Positions 34,409-46,068 of a stretch of 64,000 nucleotides of DNA are shown here, piece by piece; the first letter of the stretch is position 1; every line of letters starts with the position of its first letter. The stretch spans positions 112,128,665-112,192,664 of the forward strand of contig NC_073696.1 in NCBI RefSeq assembly GCF_029784165.1. Reading direction: 5' to 3'. Source of the stretch: Wyeomyia smithii (taxonomy: Eukaryota > Arthropoda > Insecta > Diptera > Culicidae). Under the pieces are notes generated by a model. That model did no database searches and was not told the origin of the DNA. It saw only the letters and a list, made by a program, of their open reading frames with translations. The translations under genes and the position numbers were made by a program.

Positions 34409-37180
34409 AGATTTTATTCTCACTCACTTTTTCAGAGATGGCTGGACCGATTTTCATGAAAATAATTGCAAATGAAAGGTCTTATTGCCCCATAAGATCC
34501 TATTGAATTTCATTGTAATCGGATTTTTAGTTTAGAGGTTATGTTTGAAAATGTGAAAATCATGAATCATCAATATCTCAGAAACTATACAATCGATTTG
34601 AACAAAATTGGTCTCAAAAGAACGGGCTACCTAGACCCTTAAGTTTTGAATATCATAAAGATTGAACTTGTGGTTCAAAAGTTATGAAAAAAAACGTGTT
34701 CTGAAGACTGTTTAATCTCACTCATGTTTCTCAGAGATGGCTGTACCGATTTTCATAAAATCAGTGTCAAATGGAAGGTCTAATTGCCCCATAAGACCCT
34801 ATTGATTTTTTTTACAATCGGACTATTACTTTACCTGTTATGTTTAAAAATGTGAAATCCAGCTATGAAAAGAAACATATTCCGAAGACTACTTGGACTC
34901 ACTCACTTTTCTCAGAGATGGCCGACCCGATTTCCACAAAATTAGTGTCAAATGAATGGTCTAGCTGCCTCAGAAGACCCTATTGAATTATACTGTAATC
35001 GAACTGTACCTTCGTTTGTAATGTGCCGACTTGTGAAAATCACGAAACTTCATTATCTCAGAACCTACACTACCGATTTGATTATTATTATCAGATGAGC
35101 GGGCTAGTTAAGGGTTAACTGATGAATTATGATTGAACACGTGGTTTCAAAGTTTGGCTGCCCTACACGTTCCCATTTCATTTGATTATAATCGAACTTA
35201 AGCAACCGTTATGTATTGAATTGTTAATAAAACAACGAAAGTCTATTATCTCAAAGATTACATGACTTATTTGAACATAACTAGTGTCATACGAACGAGT
35301 CATCTCTCAAACTGACAAATAACAAACTTCATAACAATTTGATATGTGGCTCAAAAGTTATGGAAAGAAGAGAAATTCAAAGACTATTTAAAACTATACC
35401 TGCTTTGATCAATATATGTGGCCTCAACATAGTTGAAATGTGGTGTCGTACTATTTGAACGTTCCAAGTTCATTTATTCCTTGCGGTTTGTTTGAAGTCT
35501 GCAAATGCACGACGAATCGGCCATAGGATATGATCAAAGTCAAATAACAAATCGTTTGAAATGATTGGTTTTATCGAAATGACAACATCCTCGTCTTTTG
35601 GTTTCTGTACATCGCCTTAATTCTGAATATATTCATATTGGGTGGTATTCTGTCATTATCAGCAGACTTTCTGGCATCAATCTGACACCGGAAATACCCA
35701 TATTGGGTGGTATTTGGTCATTTGCCGCTGATTTTCCGACACCGGAAGTCGCCATTTTGGATTTCATAATGGCATTTGGAGACAATTTCTGGATTTTGAA
35801 CGGCATACTGGTTAAAGAAAAACTCATATTGGGTGGTATTTGGTCATTTTCTAATGTTTTCAGAAACCGGAAGTCGCCATCTTAGAATTTAAAATGCTAT
35901 CTGTGGTCGATTTCAGCTCCTGTGTATTATTCAAGATCCGGATATTATTATATTGGGTGGAAATCGGCCATTTTCGGCTGTTTTCCAGAAACCGGAAGTT
36001 GTCATCTTACAATCCAAAATGTTGTCTGATGTCGATTATGGAACATATTTGTTACCACTAAAAACATTCACCTGCCAAATTTTGTTCCATTTGGTTGATA
36101 ACCCAAGCAGCAAAATTTGTTTCGATAATGAACTTTGTGCATCACAGCAACAAATTCTTATGCGAAATTAAGTTGCAGTTACATCTCAGTTTCATATACA
36201 ATGACAAAAAAAGCGCAGGAGGTGGAGCCAATTGCAACATTTTCGTTGTTTCAACACAAGTTTCAAGAATGAAACCGCAATGTGTATGAACTTATGCATG
36301 GAATTTGATAACAACATGGTAAATGCTGCATTGCAAGTTCATGGCTTAGTTTTAAATATTGCTTCCCTTATCATGCCAATGCAATGGTCATTACCAGTTT
36401 TTAATTTTGCTTCTTCAATTTATCAGTACCTTAGCGTGATAATGAAATTCGAGGCAATTTATCATATTTCGTTTAGAGACCCACACTTTTTGGACGACTT
36501 CTAGTTTTCTAGTTTTCAAATGCCGTTTATACGTTTCAACAACAAATCTAACCTCGCGAATTACGTTGTTGGTGTGAAGATTTTCGAAGCAGCGATGCAA
36601 CTTTAGTTGTTGCTTGTTTCTTTACAATTTCATCGTAGTAACAAAAAAGGTTTCCTAAAACCTCAGAATTCCATTAGTGCAATAAATGATCACAATTTAT
36701 TTTTTTATTATGTTTCAATTGTTGCTTGGGAAGTTCTCGAGATGTCCACAAATTTGTGTTTCATCCAACTATTATGGACATATAGTTACCCCTTAAAACA
36801 TCCACATGCCAAATTCGGTTTCATTTGCTTGGTTTGTTCTTGAGTTGTGCAGAAATTTATGTTTCATTTGTATGGGACTCCTCCCTTCCAGAAGAGGGAG
36901 GGGTCTCAAACTATCATAGGAACCGTTATCGGCACCAAAAACCCCTACATACAAATTTTCACGCCGATCGGTTCGGTAGTTTTCGGGCCTATATGGATCA
37001 GACAGACAGACAGATTTGACTGCATTTTTATATGTAAAGTTTACAACATCAATATTTCAGAACCTAAAGAGTGAATATACATTTATTGGATTGAGGCGTT
37101 CATGTTAATCTATTTTTACAAATAAAAAATTGAATGAGAAAGGCTGGGTCTGACCGCTAGGTGGATTAATTTAGGTTTTT
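34245..37180 (+). repeat. Large modular non-coding interspersed repeat
   Basis: Begins near CCTTTCTCCTAGAAAGGTAT and ends near GACCGCTAGGTGGATTAATT. Three diverged modules, each starting CTCACTC-CTTT-TCAGAGATGG and continuing GACCGATTTTCA, AATGAAAGGTCT and CCCCATAAGACC, start at about 34418, 34718 and 34900. Four later modules start ATATTGGGTGG and contain CCGGAAGTCGCCAT (about 35634, 35699, 35827, 35950). Near the end are AAAACCCCTACATACAAATT and a CAGACAGACAGA run, as in common mosquito dispersed repeats. No ORF with recognisable domains. Class unknown. Confidence 0.6.
34357..34403. repeat. TG dinucleotide microsatellite
   Basis: About 22 TG units in the 5' part of the modular repeat. Confidence 0.95.
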
Positions 37181-37192
37181 GAATAGCGGTAA

Positions 37193-38720
37193 GTGGGGTA
37201 AAAAAGCACGTCAAAAATTGATGTCTAAAAACTGCTAAAAACGTAAAATTGTTATAACTTTGTGTAAACTGAATCGATTCTCATGAAAATTGGCATGTTT
37301 ATTCTACTCTATAAAGGAAACAGAATGAAGGTTATTGGAAGTTGCTATCAAGAATACATGATGAGATATTCGCATTTTTCTAAAAGGCCGATATTCACAA
37401 CAGTTTTTCTCTTGCCAACTGATCTAGGATAAATCCAAATAATACGTTTTGTAGTGCAACTCAAGAGCTTTTATTTGATATAATTAAAAAAAATGCGCCT
37501 TCATAAAGATAAATGAAAAAATTAAATTTTTCTATAACATGTTTTTGGCCATCATTTGGAACCCATTGCGCGAGAAGCGAAACTCCGTTTTATGTCGTTG
37601 TTCTTTATGCACTAATGCACTGATGCAATAGTTTGCAAAATTTGAGGTTTTTGGAAAAGAGGTTAGTGGGGTAAATAGGCTCTTCAAAATCTTGTATTTA
37701 GAAACTGCTCAAATCGTAGAATAATTACTCTCTGTTTATTTCCAAAGTTACACGATGAAATGAGAGGTTATTTTTGGAGCTTACAGAAGTAGAATGAATG
37801 TCAACAAAGCCAAGCGATACTTTTTGTTTAACTTTTTTTTAAAATAATGTCCTTTGAATAATTCAATAACCAAGAGGTCGGGTGCAGTTTAAAACCAAAT
37901 AAACTTTATATTTCATCATCTTTATTTCAATTCTGAATTATCATCATCTAACCACTCGTCGAGTTTATTAGTAATTGCACTCAACACATTTTCCAAAAAT
38001 GCATTTTCCCCGTTGCTCTGGTATCGGCAAAAAAACCTTATGAAAATCAATGTTTGAGAATTGATTGATTTATTATTACCAACCAATATTCATGATGATC
38101 TTGTACGTTCATAAATGCTTCATCTTGACCAACTTGTATAAGCTCAAGCTTATTTTGCCTATATAACGTAGAAAAGCTGGCGCATAACGATTTTGTTTGT
38201 TCTACCGATAAATACATTTTCGGTTTGAATTACCTAATCCCTGTAGAACTCATTCCTTTTGACTACTCATTCCTTTTTGACCTCCATTCCTTCATGAGCA
38301 TCTTTCAGTAAAACTATTTAAAATAAATAGCTCAACAAAAAGTATCGCGTGGCTGTGTTGACATTCATTCATTCTCTTGTTGACTTTAAAAATAACCTCT
38401 CATTCCATCGTGTAACTTCGAAAGTAAGCCGAGAGTAATAATTTTACGATTCGAGCAGTTTCTAAATACAAGATTTTAAAGAGCCTGTTTACCCCACTAA
38501 CCCCTTTTCAAAAAAGTTCAAATTTTGCAAACTATTGCATTAGGGCATGCTAATATCTCATCATGTATTTTTGATAGCAACTTCCAATAACCCTCATTCT
38601 GTTCCCTTTATAGAGTAGAATAAACATGTAAATTTTCATGAAAATCGATTCAATTTACACAAAGTTATAATTTTACGTTTTTAGCATTTTTTGGACATCC
38701 ATTTTTGATCTTATCTTATA
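37193..38720. mobile_element. Foldback element, arms with indels
   Basis: The left block 37205-37390 (AAAACGTAAAATTGTTATAA, GGTTATTGGAAGTTGCTATC) is repeated inverted at 38545-38715. A second pair, 37610-37850 (TTAGTGGGGTAAATAGGCTC, GTATTTAGAAACTGCTC), is repeated inverted at 38335-38530. A 220-bp stretch (37390-37610) is present only in the left arm. Internal GTGGGGTAAA motifs repeat. No coding capacity. Confidence 0.7.
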
Positions 38721-39113
38721 TTATGCAAAACATTGTACTATTATATAGATAAACAAACTCTGAAAGTTTCAGTCCGATTGGAGAACCCCGAAACAAGACC
38801 TAGTTGCGGTCTTCGCGAACTGGCTCTTAAATAGATTTTATTATAGTTATTACCATCTATTGCTACTGCTGAAAGTGAGACCTTTTATATGGTAAGTTTA
38901 TGAATTGACGAGGTTTTTGTAAACATTATCCGTACTTTAAAGCACGATTATTTTAAAAATATATTTTTTATTTTCGGGTGCGTTTAAATTGCACAAGAAA
39001 ATCTCCGCTTGAATTTCAATGTTACAGACAAACACACAGCCATACATTTACCCGGGAATTTTACTGGGCGGGGGTTGTGGTAAGCAAAAAGCATAAAAAA
39101 AATCTACACTCAC
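38721..39113. other. Intron next to the signal-peptide exon
   Basis: No repeat identified. It contains the donor site of the signal-peptide exon at its right edge. Confidence 0.5.
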
Positions 39114-39231
39114 CGTTCACGGCTGGTACCGTCCCTGTTTTGACTGCAGTGTTCGTAGAGACCCTCGTCGTCGTTGCTAGAAGCATGAGTAAGAGGGCCC
39201 CGACCGTGTGGCGTTCCGTGACGGGGCTCAT
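39114..39231 (-). CDS. First coding exon (signal peptide) of a lachesin/DIP-like Ig-superfamily gene
   Basis: Reading leftwards from the ATG at 39231 gives 39 codons starting MSPVTERHTV, then a hydrophobic run (VGALLLMLLATTT) typical of a cleaved secretory signal, then a short Thr/Val-rich linker ending in PAVN. The exon ends with one extra base (phase 1) at a strong donor, GTGAGT (39113-39108). An in-frame TGA lies upstream with no intervening in-frame ATG, so this is the first possible start. Its phase matches the Ig exon at 1501-1607: the split codon becomes GTG (Val). Family knowledge: lachesin/DIP proteins are small neuronal cell-surface adhesion molecules with an N-terminal signal and three Ig domains, DIPs pairing with Dpr receptors. 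The signal and splice compatibility are seen directly; joining the two exons is inference, since no transcript is available. The initiator context is not a strong Kozak match. Confidence 0.72.
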
Positions 39232-39260
39232 CAGCTGTTCGGTTGGGGCGGTGTTCTCAT
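39231..39260 (-). promoter_or_regulatory. Upstream ORF overlapping the start codon (TGATG)
   Basis: Nine codons plus stop (MRTPPQPNS) begin at 39260 and end in TGA at 39233-39231. The last A of that stop is the first base of the main ATG. Such stop-start overlaps can make initiation of the main frame depend on reinitiation or leaky scanning. It is in the 5'UTR only if transcription starts upstream of 39260, which the sequence does not prove. Confidence 0.4.
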
Positions 39261-41034
39261 ATCACGCTCTCACAACTGATTTGTAGGTATAAAGTCGGCG
39301 CTTTTCGGAGACTATGTGATACTTTTCCTTTCCACCAACTAACAACACTCACTGCATCACACTACCTAGATGTTCTGCACTTCACGATGGTAATCGATTT
39401 TGATTACGAAAATTATCTGTTTTTTCTCTTTCGTTCACTGTCTGTTGATTTCACTTATTTCAGATTCACAACGGTGTACATTTGAAGCTGTCTTGTTCCG
39501 CTTACATATGAACGTTCCAACTTCAACGGAATGAAAAAGCTTAATCATTTAAGGGATTTTCCATGTCCTTGGCAGGATGAATTCTGAAGACGTGCTCAGA
39601 CTGTTCGAAATCAACCTGTAATAAGAAGGTTCAAGAACCTCGCCGGAAGAAGAAAACCTTCTTCTATGCCGATGCGAGCTTTACGGTTCGTCTCTGCGAT
39701 TTGTCATCAATTAAAATTTCATTAAAATCACTCGAAGAGAGGAAACATGGTTGATGCACTGAGACTCTGCCAGGCTTTCGTTGGTATGTTGCTGAGGAGG
39801 TAGGTAGGTGGGGAGTGCGACGAATTGCTACATCGTTTGTTGACATGAGTGAGCTCGAGTCGAGTTGAAATGAAGAGCTATTTGAGTGCCGTTGAAAAGT
39901 AAATTTTTCTTAGCATTGGAATAATATCTCCGAAATCGCGATGGAAAATCTTTGCCCTGCGGAAGGAATGGCTGTATTAAATATTCATGTATTTTTGGGC
40001 TCAGTACACACAGCAGGAAGAACACTGCTTGAGCTTTTTTTTCGTCGGGACATCCGTTGTAAAATAAAGTAACAACTGAGGCGCTTCGGAGATTTGCGTT
40101 TGGCCGACTGCTTTAATGTTTATACAAAGTTTATAACGATATATCGTCATCATATTAGGAACTTCGTGACTGCGCATAAATTGTACCAACATAATTGTTA
40201 AAAACGGCAAATTATTGATAAACTATAATACAAAATAATGAATGAGTATTTTTGTAATACTTGTTAAGTAGTTGAACTGGAGAATCTCAAAATTTTGCCA
40301 TGCTTTTCAAGTAAACGAAGCTAGTCGGCCTGATACTGAAAATGAATTTTGAAAAAATTAACAGACTCCATGGATTTCTTTCTAAATTTATATTAACCAA
40401 ATTAACCGATCTTGCTTGGGAATAACTCATTTAATGATAAACTATAACATGCAGAATCAAAGTGATAATATGGATTGTTTTTTTAAGACTAGTTCATTTC
40501 TGTTATGTGGTCATGTATATGTGTGTCTTTGAAAATAAGTTTTTTATCGTAAATTAGTCTCAAGTACATAGGCTTGTTAGACCAATTCATAATAATTCAC
40601 CTTGATTAACTTGATATTTATTTGACTTAACTTGATTATTGTTTGATTGCAGAAAAGAAGTCCTAGGCTTATGGAGAATCAATCAAGTTTCGAAAGCATT
40701 TTCAGAGATTTTCCACTTTTGCAAATAGGAAGAGAAAATATTCAAACTTTTCTTCAATCGACTGCTAATGACACGAAGACTTTTTCTTACAGAAATGCTT
40801 GTGTCATCGCAGAACAATGATGTTGTGCATTCTGGAGGTAAATCAGAAAGGTCTTAAGCAGGGTTGATATTTGTTGACACTCTTGAGTGGAAGTGAAAAA
40901 AAACATCCATAAACGTTATTTTTTTATAATCCTTTCAGAGTTCTCCCTTCCCGCTTTTTGCATGGAAGTGAACTGTCAAAACACCTCATCATATTTCATG
41001 CGATGAAAGCAAGACAACAAAATCAGTTTATCAG
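39261..41034. other. Upstream of the first coding exon: 5'UTR, promoter or intron
   Basis: An initiator-like TCAGTT on the minus strand (about 39285-39280) lies 50 bp upstream of the ATG, but no well-placed TATA or DPE was seen, so no promoter is called. The 5'UTR could also be split by an intron. No other gene seen. Confidence 0.35.
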
Positions 41035-41701
41035 TTAAGGGGGGACCCTACTCTAGAAGGTCGAAAAATCATGAATTTTCATATTTTTTTTGGCTGTCTA
41101 GAGTAAAGTGAAGTGTTTGGCTATTTTGGCTATTGATTAAGGTATATTTGAAGATGTATTTTCCATGTCGTGAATGTAAATATAGTGAGTATTACACTGT
41201 TGGCAGCTGGGAACGTGGATGCTCTCTCTAAATCAGTACCTAACTGGTGGTAAGTTTTTCTCAGCTTCTAGTAGACCGATCGGGCTGAATTTTTTTTTCA
41301 GTATTTAGAAACATATTATCTATCTTGTTACGTAGCCGTTTTTGAAAATTCCAAAAATTGCCAAAATGGCGGCCATTTTAGTGAAAAAATTGTTTATTTT
41401 TCATGAAAAATTACTATTTAAAAATGCATAAAACATTGAAAAACTCAAAAAAAAATCAGCAAAATCGGTTCAGTAGATGCTGAGAAAAATTTACCACCAG
41501 TTGAAAAAACATGGTTTCGAGAGTAACGCTGCTTACAGCGTAATCCTTACTATATTTGTATCCAGAACGTGCAAAATATATCTTCAAATATACCTTAATC
41601 AAGAGCCACAATATCCGAACACATCACTCTACTCTAAGCATCCGAAAAAAAATACGAAAATTTATTATTTTTCGACTTTCCAGAGTAGGGTCCCCCCTTA
41701 A
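41035..41701. mobile_element. TTAA-flanked foldback MITE (piggyBac-like target)
   Basis: GGGGGGACCCTACTCTAGAA (41039) is mirrored by TTCCAGAGTAGGGTCCCCCC-type sequence ending at 41697. TTAA lies on both sides. Further arm pairs include AGGTATATTTGAAGATGTAT / ATATCTTCAAATATACCTTA and GGTGGTAAGTTTTTCTCAGC / GCTGAGAAAAATTTACCACC. It is 659 bp without transposase. TTAA is palindromic, so it could in principle be part of the ends. Confidence 0.78.
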
Positions 41702-42280
41702 CGAAGATTGTCAAGGCATCGGTCAGTGTCAGTGAAAAAGTGTTTCGGTGAGGTTCATTTTGGTTGAGTGGACTGTTTGGCTTTTTTTTCGCTTTGAAGT
41801 GAAGATCATTTGGTTGGATTTGTCGTCAAATTTTATTCCGTAACCGTGAACGATGCGCGCGATCTATTTCATCTGAGTATAAGAGCACGTTACTAGGACG
41901 AAAATCTAGTGTATCTGAAAGAGTGCTGCGATCATTGGAAGTGAAAATTGAAAATGATTGGCTGTAATTTTCAAAGAATTTTGCTGGGGAAAATGACTTT
42001 TATCAGCACTGGTCTTAAGTAAATATATAGCACAGGACTTGACAACTTTGACAGGAAATCTATCAGATTTTGCAAGTTGTCTTTCAGCCCTGCAGAGTTC
42101 GATCAGCTTGATACTTTTTTTTAAATTTTCGTAATATCCCAGTAAACATCAAACCAAACACTGTCGAAAGTTTTTTCTATGTCTAGAAGAGCAGCTCCAG
42201 CGGAATAACCTTCAGATTTGTTAGCTCGTATCATATTGGAATTCGTAACTTCTATTCTCAAAGTAATGGATTGATGGTTA
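41702..42280. other. Unassigned DNA
   Basis: No gene seen. Some sequence near 42060-42280 may be the degenerate start of the following RT fragment. Confidence 0.35.
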
Positions 42281-42284
42281 GCAT

Positions 42285-43095
42285 GTAGAAGCAATTTACT
42301 CTGATTTTAGTAAAACATTTGACCGAATTGACATACCATTAAAACACTTTGAACTGTAAAAACTTGGATAGGCGTCGCAACTTCTGTGTTGGACTCAGTC
42401 ATATCTAACAAGTCGAAAACAAATAGTACGTTTTCAAAACATACTCTCAAAACTCATTTCAGTCACCTCTGTTGTGCCTCAGGGTTCGTATTTAAGTCTA
42501 CTTCTTTTCACTTTGTATGTAAAAGATATTTTCCTCATACTTAAAAAAATTCTATCAATTTACACAGACGACATGAAACTCTTCATGAAAATTAGTAACT
42601 CTAGTGACGTAGAAGAATTTCAGGGAGAAGTCAATTTATTCTACACACGGTGCAATAAAAGCCTACCCCAACTCAAGGTCAAAAGATGTAACGTAATTAT
42701 ATAAAGTCGAAAAATTAAAACACCACATATTACAACATCTCTCACAAATCAAACTGAACAAAAATGCAAAATTGTTAGAGACTTAGAAGTGATCTTAGAC
42801 ACCAAGCAAACTTTTTCCATCATCCATCATGAAAGAAAATATTATGCTGGGCTTCATTAGTCGGTTCATTCACAATTTCCAAGACCCGTACAATATCAAA
42901 CAATTGTGTATTACATATGTAAGACCTTTTGTTTAATATTGTAATCTCCTATAGAATTCTTATACCGCCGCAAACGAAAAACGCGTAGAATCAGCCCAAA
43001 AACAATTCTATTCTACGCGCTTCACAACTTGAACTGGACTGCATTTACTCTGCCATCGTATGAAGCACTTTGCATGCTCATTATTTTGCAAACAC
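42285..43095 (+). pseudogene. Degenerate Jockey-like RT fragment, plus strand
   Basis: Frames with stops give FYSDFSKTFDRIDIP (motif A), VVPQGSYLSLLLFTLYVKDI (motif B, from 42474), YTDDMKLFMKI (catalytic box with Thr for Ala), LPQLKVKRCNVI (thumb), IVRDLEVILDTKQTFS and a decayed C-terminus to about 43090. It meets the minus-strand Juan-like element tail to tail. Confidence 0.78.
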
Positions 43096-43753
43096 TATGA
43101 ATGTTTAATGTTTGATTAGTATGTTAAAGAATCCATTGTGGCCAGGTGCTTTCATATTTTTGAAATTTTTAATAATTGATTTAATCTCATTCAAGTTAGT
43201 TTCAATTGTTTCTGCAGTTGAAAAATTCTGGGAAGAAATTAAATCAAATTGACGTGGACTCACAAAATTCAAATTTGAGTTATAAACACTCTCGAACTGC
43301 TGAGCAAGTTTTTGAGCTTTTTGTTCATTGGATACAAGAAAACGTTCACCATCTTTTAAAACTTGAATAGGCTTCGAAGGTTTCTTAAGAATCTTCGACA
43401 GCTTCCAGAAGGGTTTTGAATATGGTTTCAATTTTTCAACTTTCAACTTAAGAAGAGTAAATTTATGTTTAATCTCTTTCTGTGAATCTTTATAAATAGT
43501 TTTGACAACAGGGTCACGAGAACGTTGATATTGACGTCTGGGGACTTTTTTCAAACGAATTAGAAGTTGAAGACTCAATTATTGGTGAATCAAATTTCAC
43601 TTGAGCTTTTGGAACCGAACAATTCTTGGCAATAACAATTGCACATTTTAATGCTTCCATAGCGGAATCAATATTCACTTCGTTTTGCGAATCAAGCTTA
43701 TTATTGAAATTACTCTCAACATGAGTTTTATATCTTTCCCAATTACAGTTAAA

Positions 43754-44890
43754 CCAGTATTATGGGCCAGCTAAGCATAATTGAGTTTTTTAATTAACGA
43801 TAAAAAATCAAAAAAATAAGATTAAACCTTCGCTTTTTTACTAACTAGTGCTAAATACATTGAAGTTTGATGTTGAAAATATATTTTCGTTCTTATACAA
43901 CTTATTTAATCAAAAATTCACAAAAGGTTATGCTCTTCCGATTCCCACTATTATGGGCCACTTTTTGACTCTAGCAGTATTATGGGCCAATGCTCACAGT
44001 ATTAAGAGCCAGACGAATGTTTTTTTTTTTTGTTTTGAAGACAGAGACATTATTTTAGAGAGTAATTCCAACAGTGAGGTTAACATCGAGAGGCAGGTTA
44101 GACTATCAGAAAGACATTGAATCAATTTCGATAACACATTATTGTAATATTTTGCTCAGCCTTTTTTCAAAGTTTATTTCCTCATGTTTTGAATACTCAT
44201 ATGTTTTGACAATATCTCCCAGACAGTTTCGAGGTACGGCGCTGGCCTAAGAAGCCAGTCGTCGTTAGTTTGAGGCTCGGCTCGGGAAAGACTGTAAGTG
44301 TCAGTAGGATCGTAGGGCGCTATCCTCGCAATTGTCCTGTACACTAAAACAGTTGGCTGCGAAGTCTGTGTATAAATAAATCAGATCGAGTTCCGAATCG
44401 TAGCACCAAGGCTTTGCTTTGGTTTTCTATGTTTTGACAATAGGGTTCTTAACTCCGTCGGAAAGACTTCAGCAATCTAAGCTGGAAGGCAGGAGTTCGA
44501 TTACCGATACAGTCACCTGTCACCTGAAATTCGGTCGGCTGCCTTAGAGCATAAGCGTAACTGATAACTGCGAAAATGCGGGCTGAACGACCTGCGAGTG
44601 CTTATAAAACCAATAAGAAGCCTAAATTTCCAAACTGGGTACAGTAACCAAAGTTTAGAAATCACTGTTTTGCAGGGTTGACAATGACTTTAAAGCAAGA
44701 TCATGAAAATTCAGGATAAACGAACGTTAGTACCAGTTTGTTCACTAATTAAAACGCAGATAAATAAATATATTCAAAAGTTATGCTCAGTAGTGCACTA
44801 AACTTCAATTTGACTATCAAAAGTCATTAATATGCGTTAAAAACTACCAAACCAAAACCAAATTTCGTGACCAGTATTATGGGCCAATAT
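43754..44890. mobile_element. Insertion in the Juan-like ORF2, with repeated CAGTATTATGGGCCA
   Basis: The 16-mer CCAGTATTATGGGCCA is found at both edges in the same orientation (43754-43769, 44871-44886). Variants lie at 43946-43960, 43974-43989 and 43996-44011. Between them are a SINE (44214-44425) and another box-B-like segment (GGCAGGAGTTCGATTACCGA at 44490). The ends are direct, not inverted, so the mechanism is unclear. Confidence 0.5.
44214..44425 (+). repeat. tRNA-derived SINE (Feilai-like), longer copy
   Basis: TTTCGAGGTACGGCGCTGGC opens a tRNA-like head. Box B is AGTTTGAGGCTCGG at about 44267. The body reads GTGTCAGTAGGATCGTAGGG and ATTGTCCTGTACACTAAAAC, and ends near AGCACCAAGGCTTTGCTTTG. 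Same family as the copy at 12498-12612. Confidence 0.7.
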
Positions 44891-46068
44891 TTGGCAGCGT
44901 ATAAATATAGTGAAAATGCGAAATCCAGAGCGGATACTTCATAATTTGATAAATACATAGTATTTATTCATAGTTCCTTTCATTTTGATGAAAATGACGA
45001 CGATGTCGTACATGACTTTGATCTGTTGGTGCCAAATCGATCGTTGATGGATTTCTTACAAAAGAAAAACACGTAGGACTGTTCGGAGATAAAATAGAAT
45101 AGTATCTTGAGGAGCAATCATTGAATAAAATTTTGCAATTGGAATTACTTTGAGAATTATTCCATGATCGATGTTTAGGGTTAAAATCACCGATTATAAA
45201 AAGTTTTGAACGATTCCTGGTGAGTTTTTTTAAATCACCTTTAAAATAATTTTTGTGCTCGCGTGTGCATTAGAATGGTAAGTATGCTGCGGCAATAAAC
45301 AGCACGATGTTTGATTTGGCGACGGATCACAATTGCAACACCACTGCCGGAACCCTGAATTCTATCATATGTATGAACCACGTAATAAGGATCATATTTT
45401 AATTTAATGTTAGGCTTCAAAAACGTTTCAGTAATAATTTCAATGTGCACATTATTTACTATTAAAAAATTAAAAAGCTCTTTCTCATTGGCTTTTAATG
45501 AGCGAGCATTCCAATTTAAAATTTTGATTTATTTATTTAAAATTATTGTTAAATTTTAAACTAGAAACAATTTAATTGTAAAATTTGTTCCAATTTGAAT
45601 TGCTTCAAACATGGAATTTGCCTTCCACATGGCGTTCATAAGATCGAACATTTCCTGTTGCAGAAATAAAAGTTTACCTGCTGTAACAGGCCCCAGGCAG
45701 TTGACATTAGAAAAAATATTTTCGGAAGCAATATCAATGTAATCAATGTTATCAATGTGTTTTTATTGTCTACCGTTTTTTGTTTACCCCCCACATTACG
45801 GGCATTTTCGAACTACCAACATTAATCGGCATATTGTTCCAACTACTTGCAACCTGTGCATACGAGAGACGAATTTGTATAGAAGTAGAAAAATTGGGCG
45901 GTACAGCTGTTATGCTTGGAGAATTATGTTTTGAAGTTTATTTTGATTGGAAAATTGAATTTTGTGTACCCTGCCTTGCCTTCAAAATGGCTACACTGAC
46001 AGGGCAATCGTAAAAATTTGACATATGGTTGCCGTAACAATTGGCACAACGAAAATTTTTACTCTCTT

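Larger units (their letters stand above)
1608..39113 (-). other. 37.5-kb intron of the lachesin/DIP-like gene, filled with transposons
   Basis: The span between the GTGAGT donor at 39113 and the CAG acceptor ending at 1608 has no other convincing exon on the minus strand. It holds most of the transposable elements listed below. Long first coding introns are usual for neuronal adhesion genes in Aedes-type genomes. The boundaries are predictions from splice consensus and phase only. A small alternative exon could have been missed. Confidence 0.65.

Noticed and set aside
39240..39300. Core promoter just upstream of the signal-peptide exon
   Set aside because: An initiator-like TCAGTT exists, but no correctly spaced TATA or DPE was found; the start site could be far upstream.
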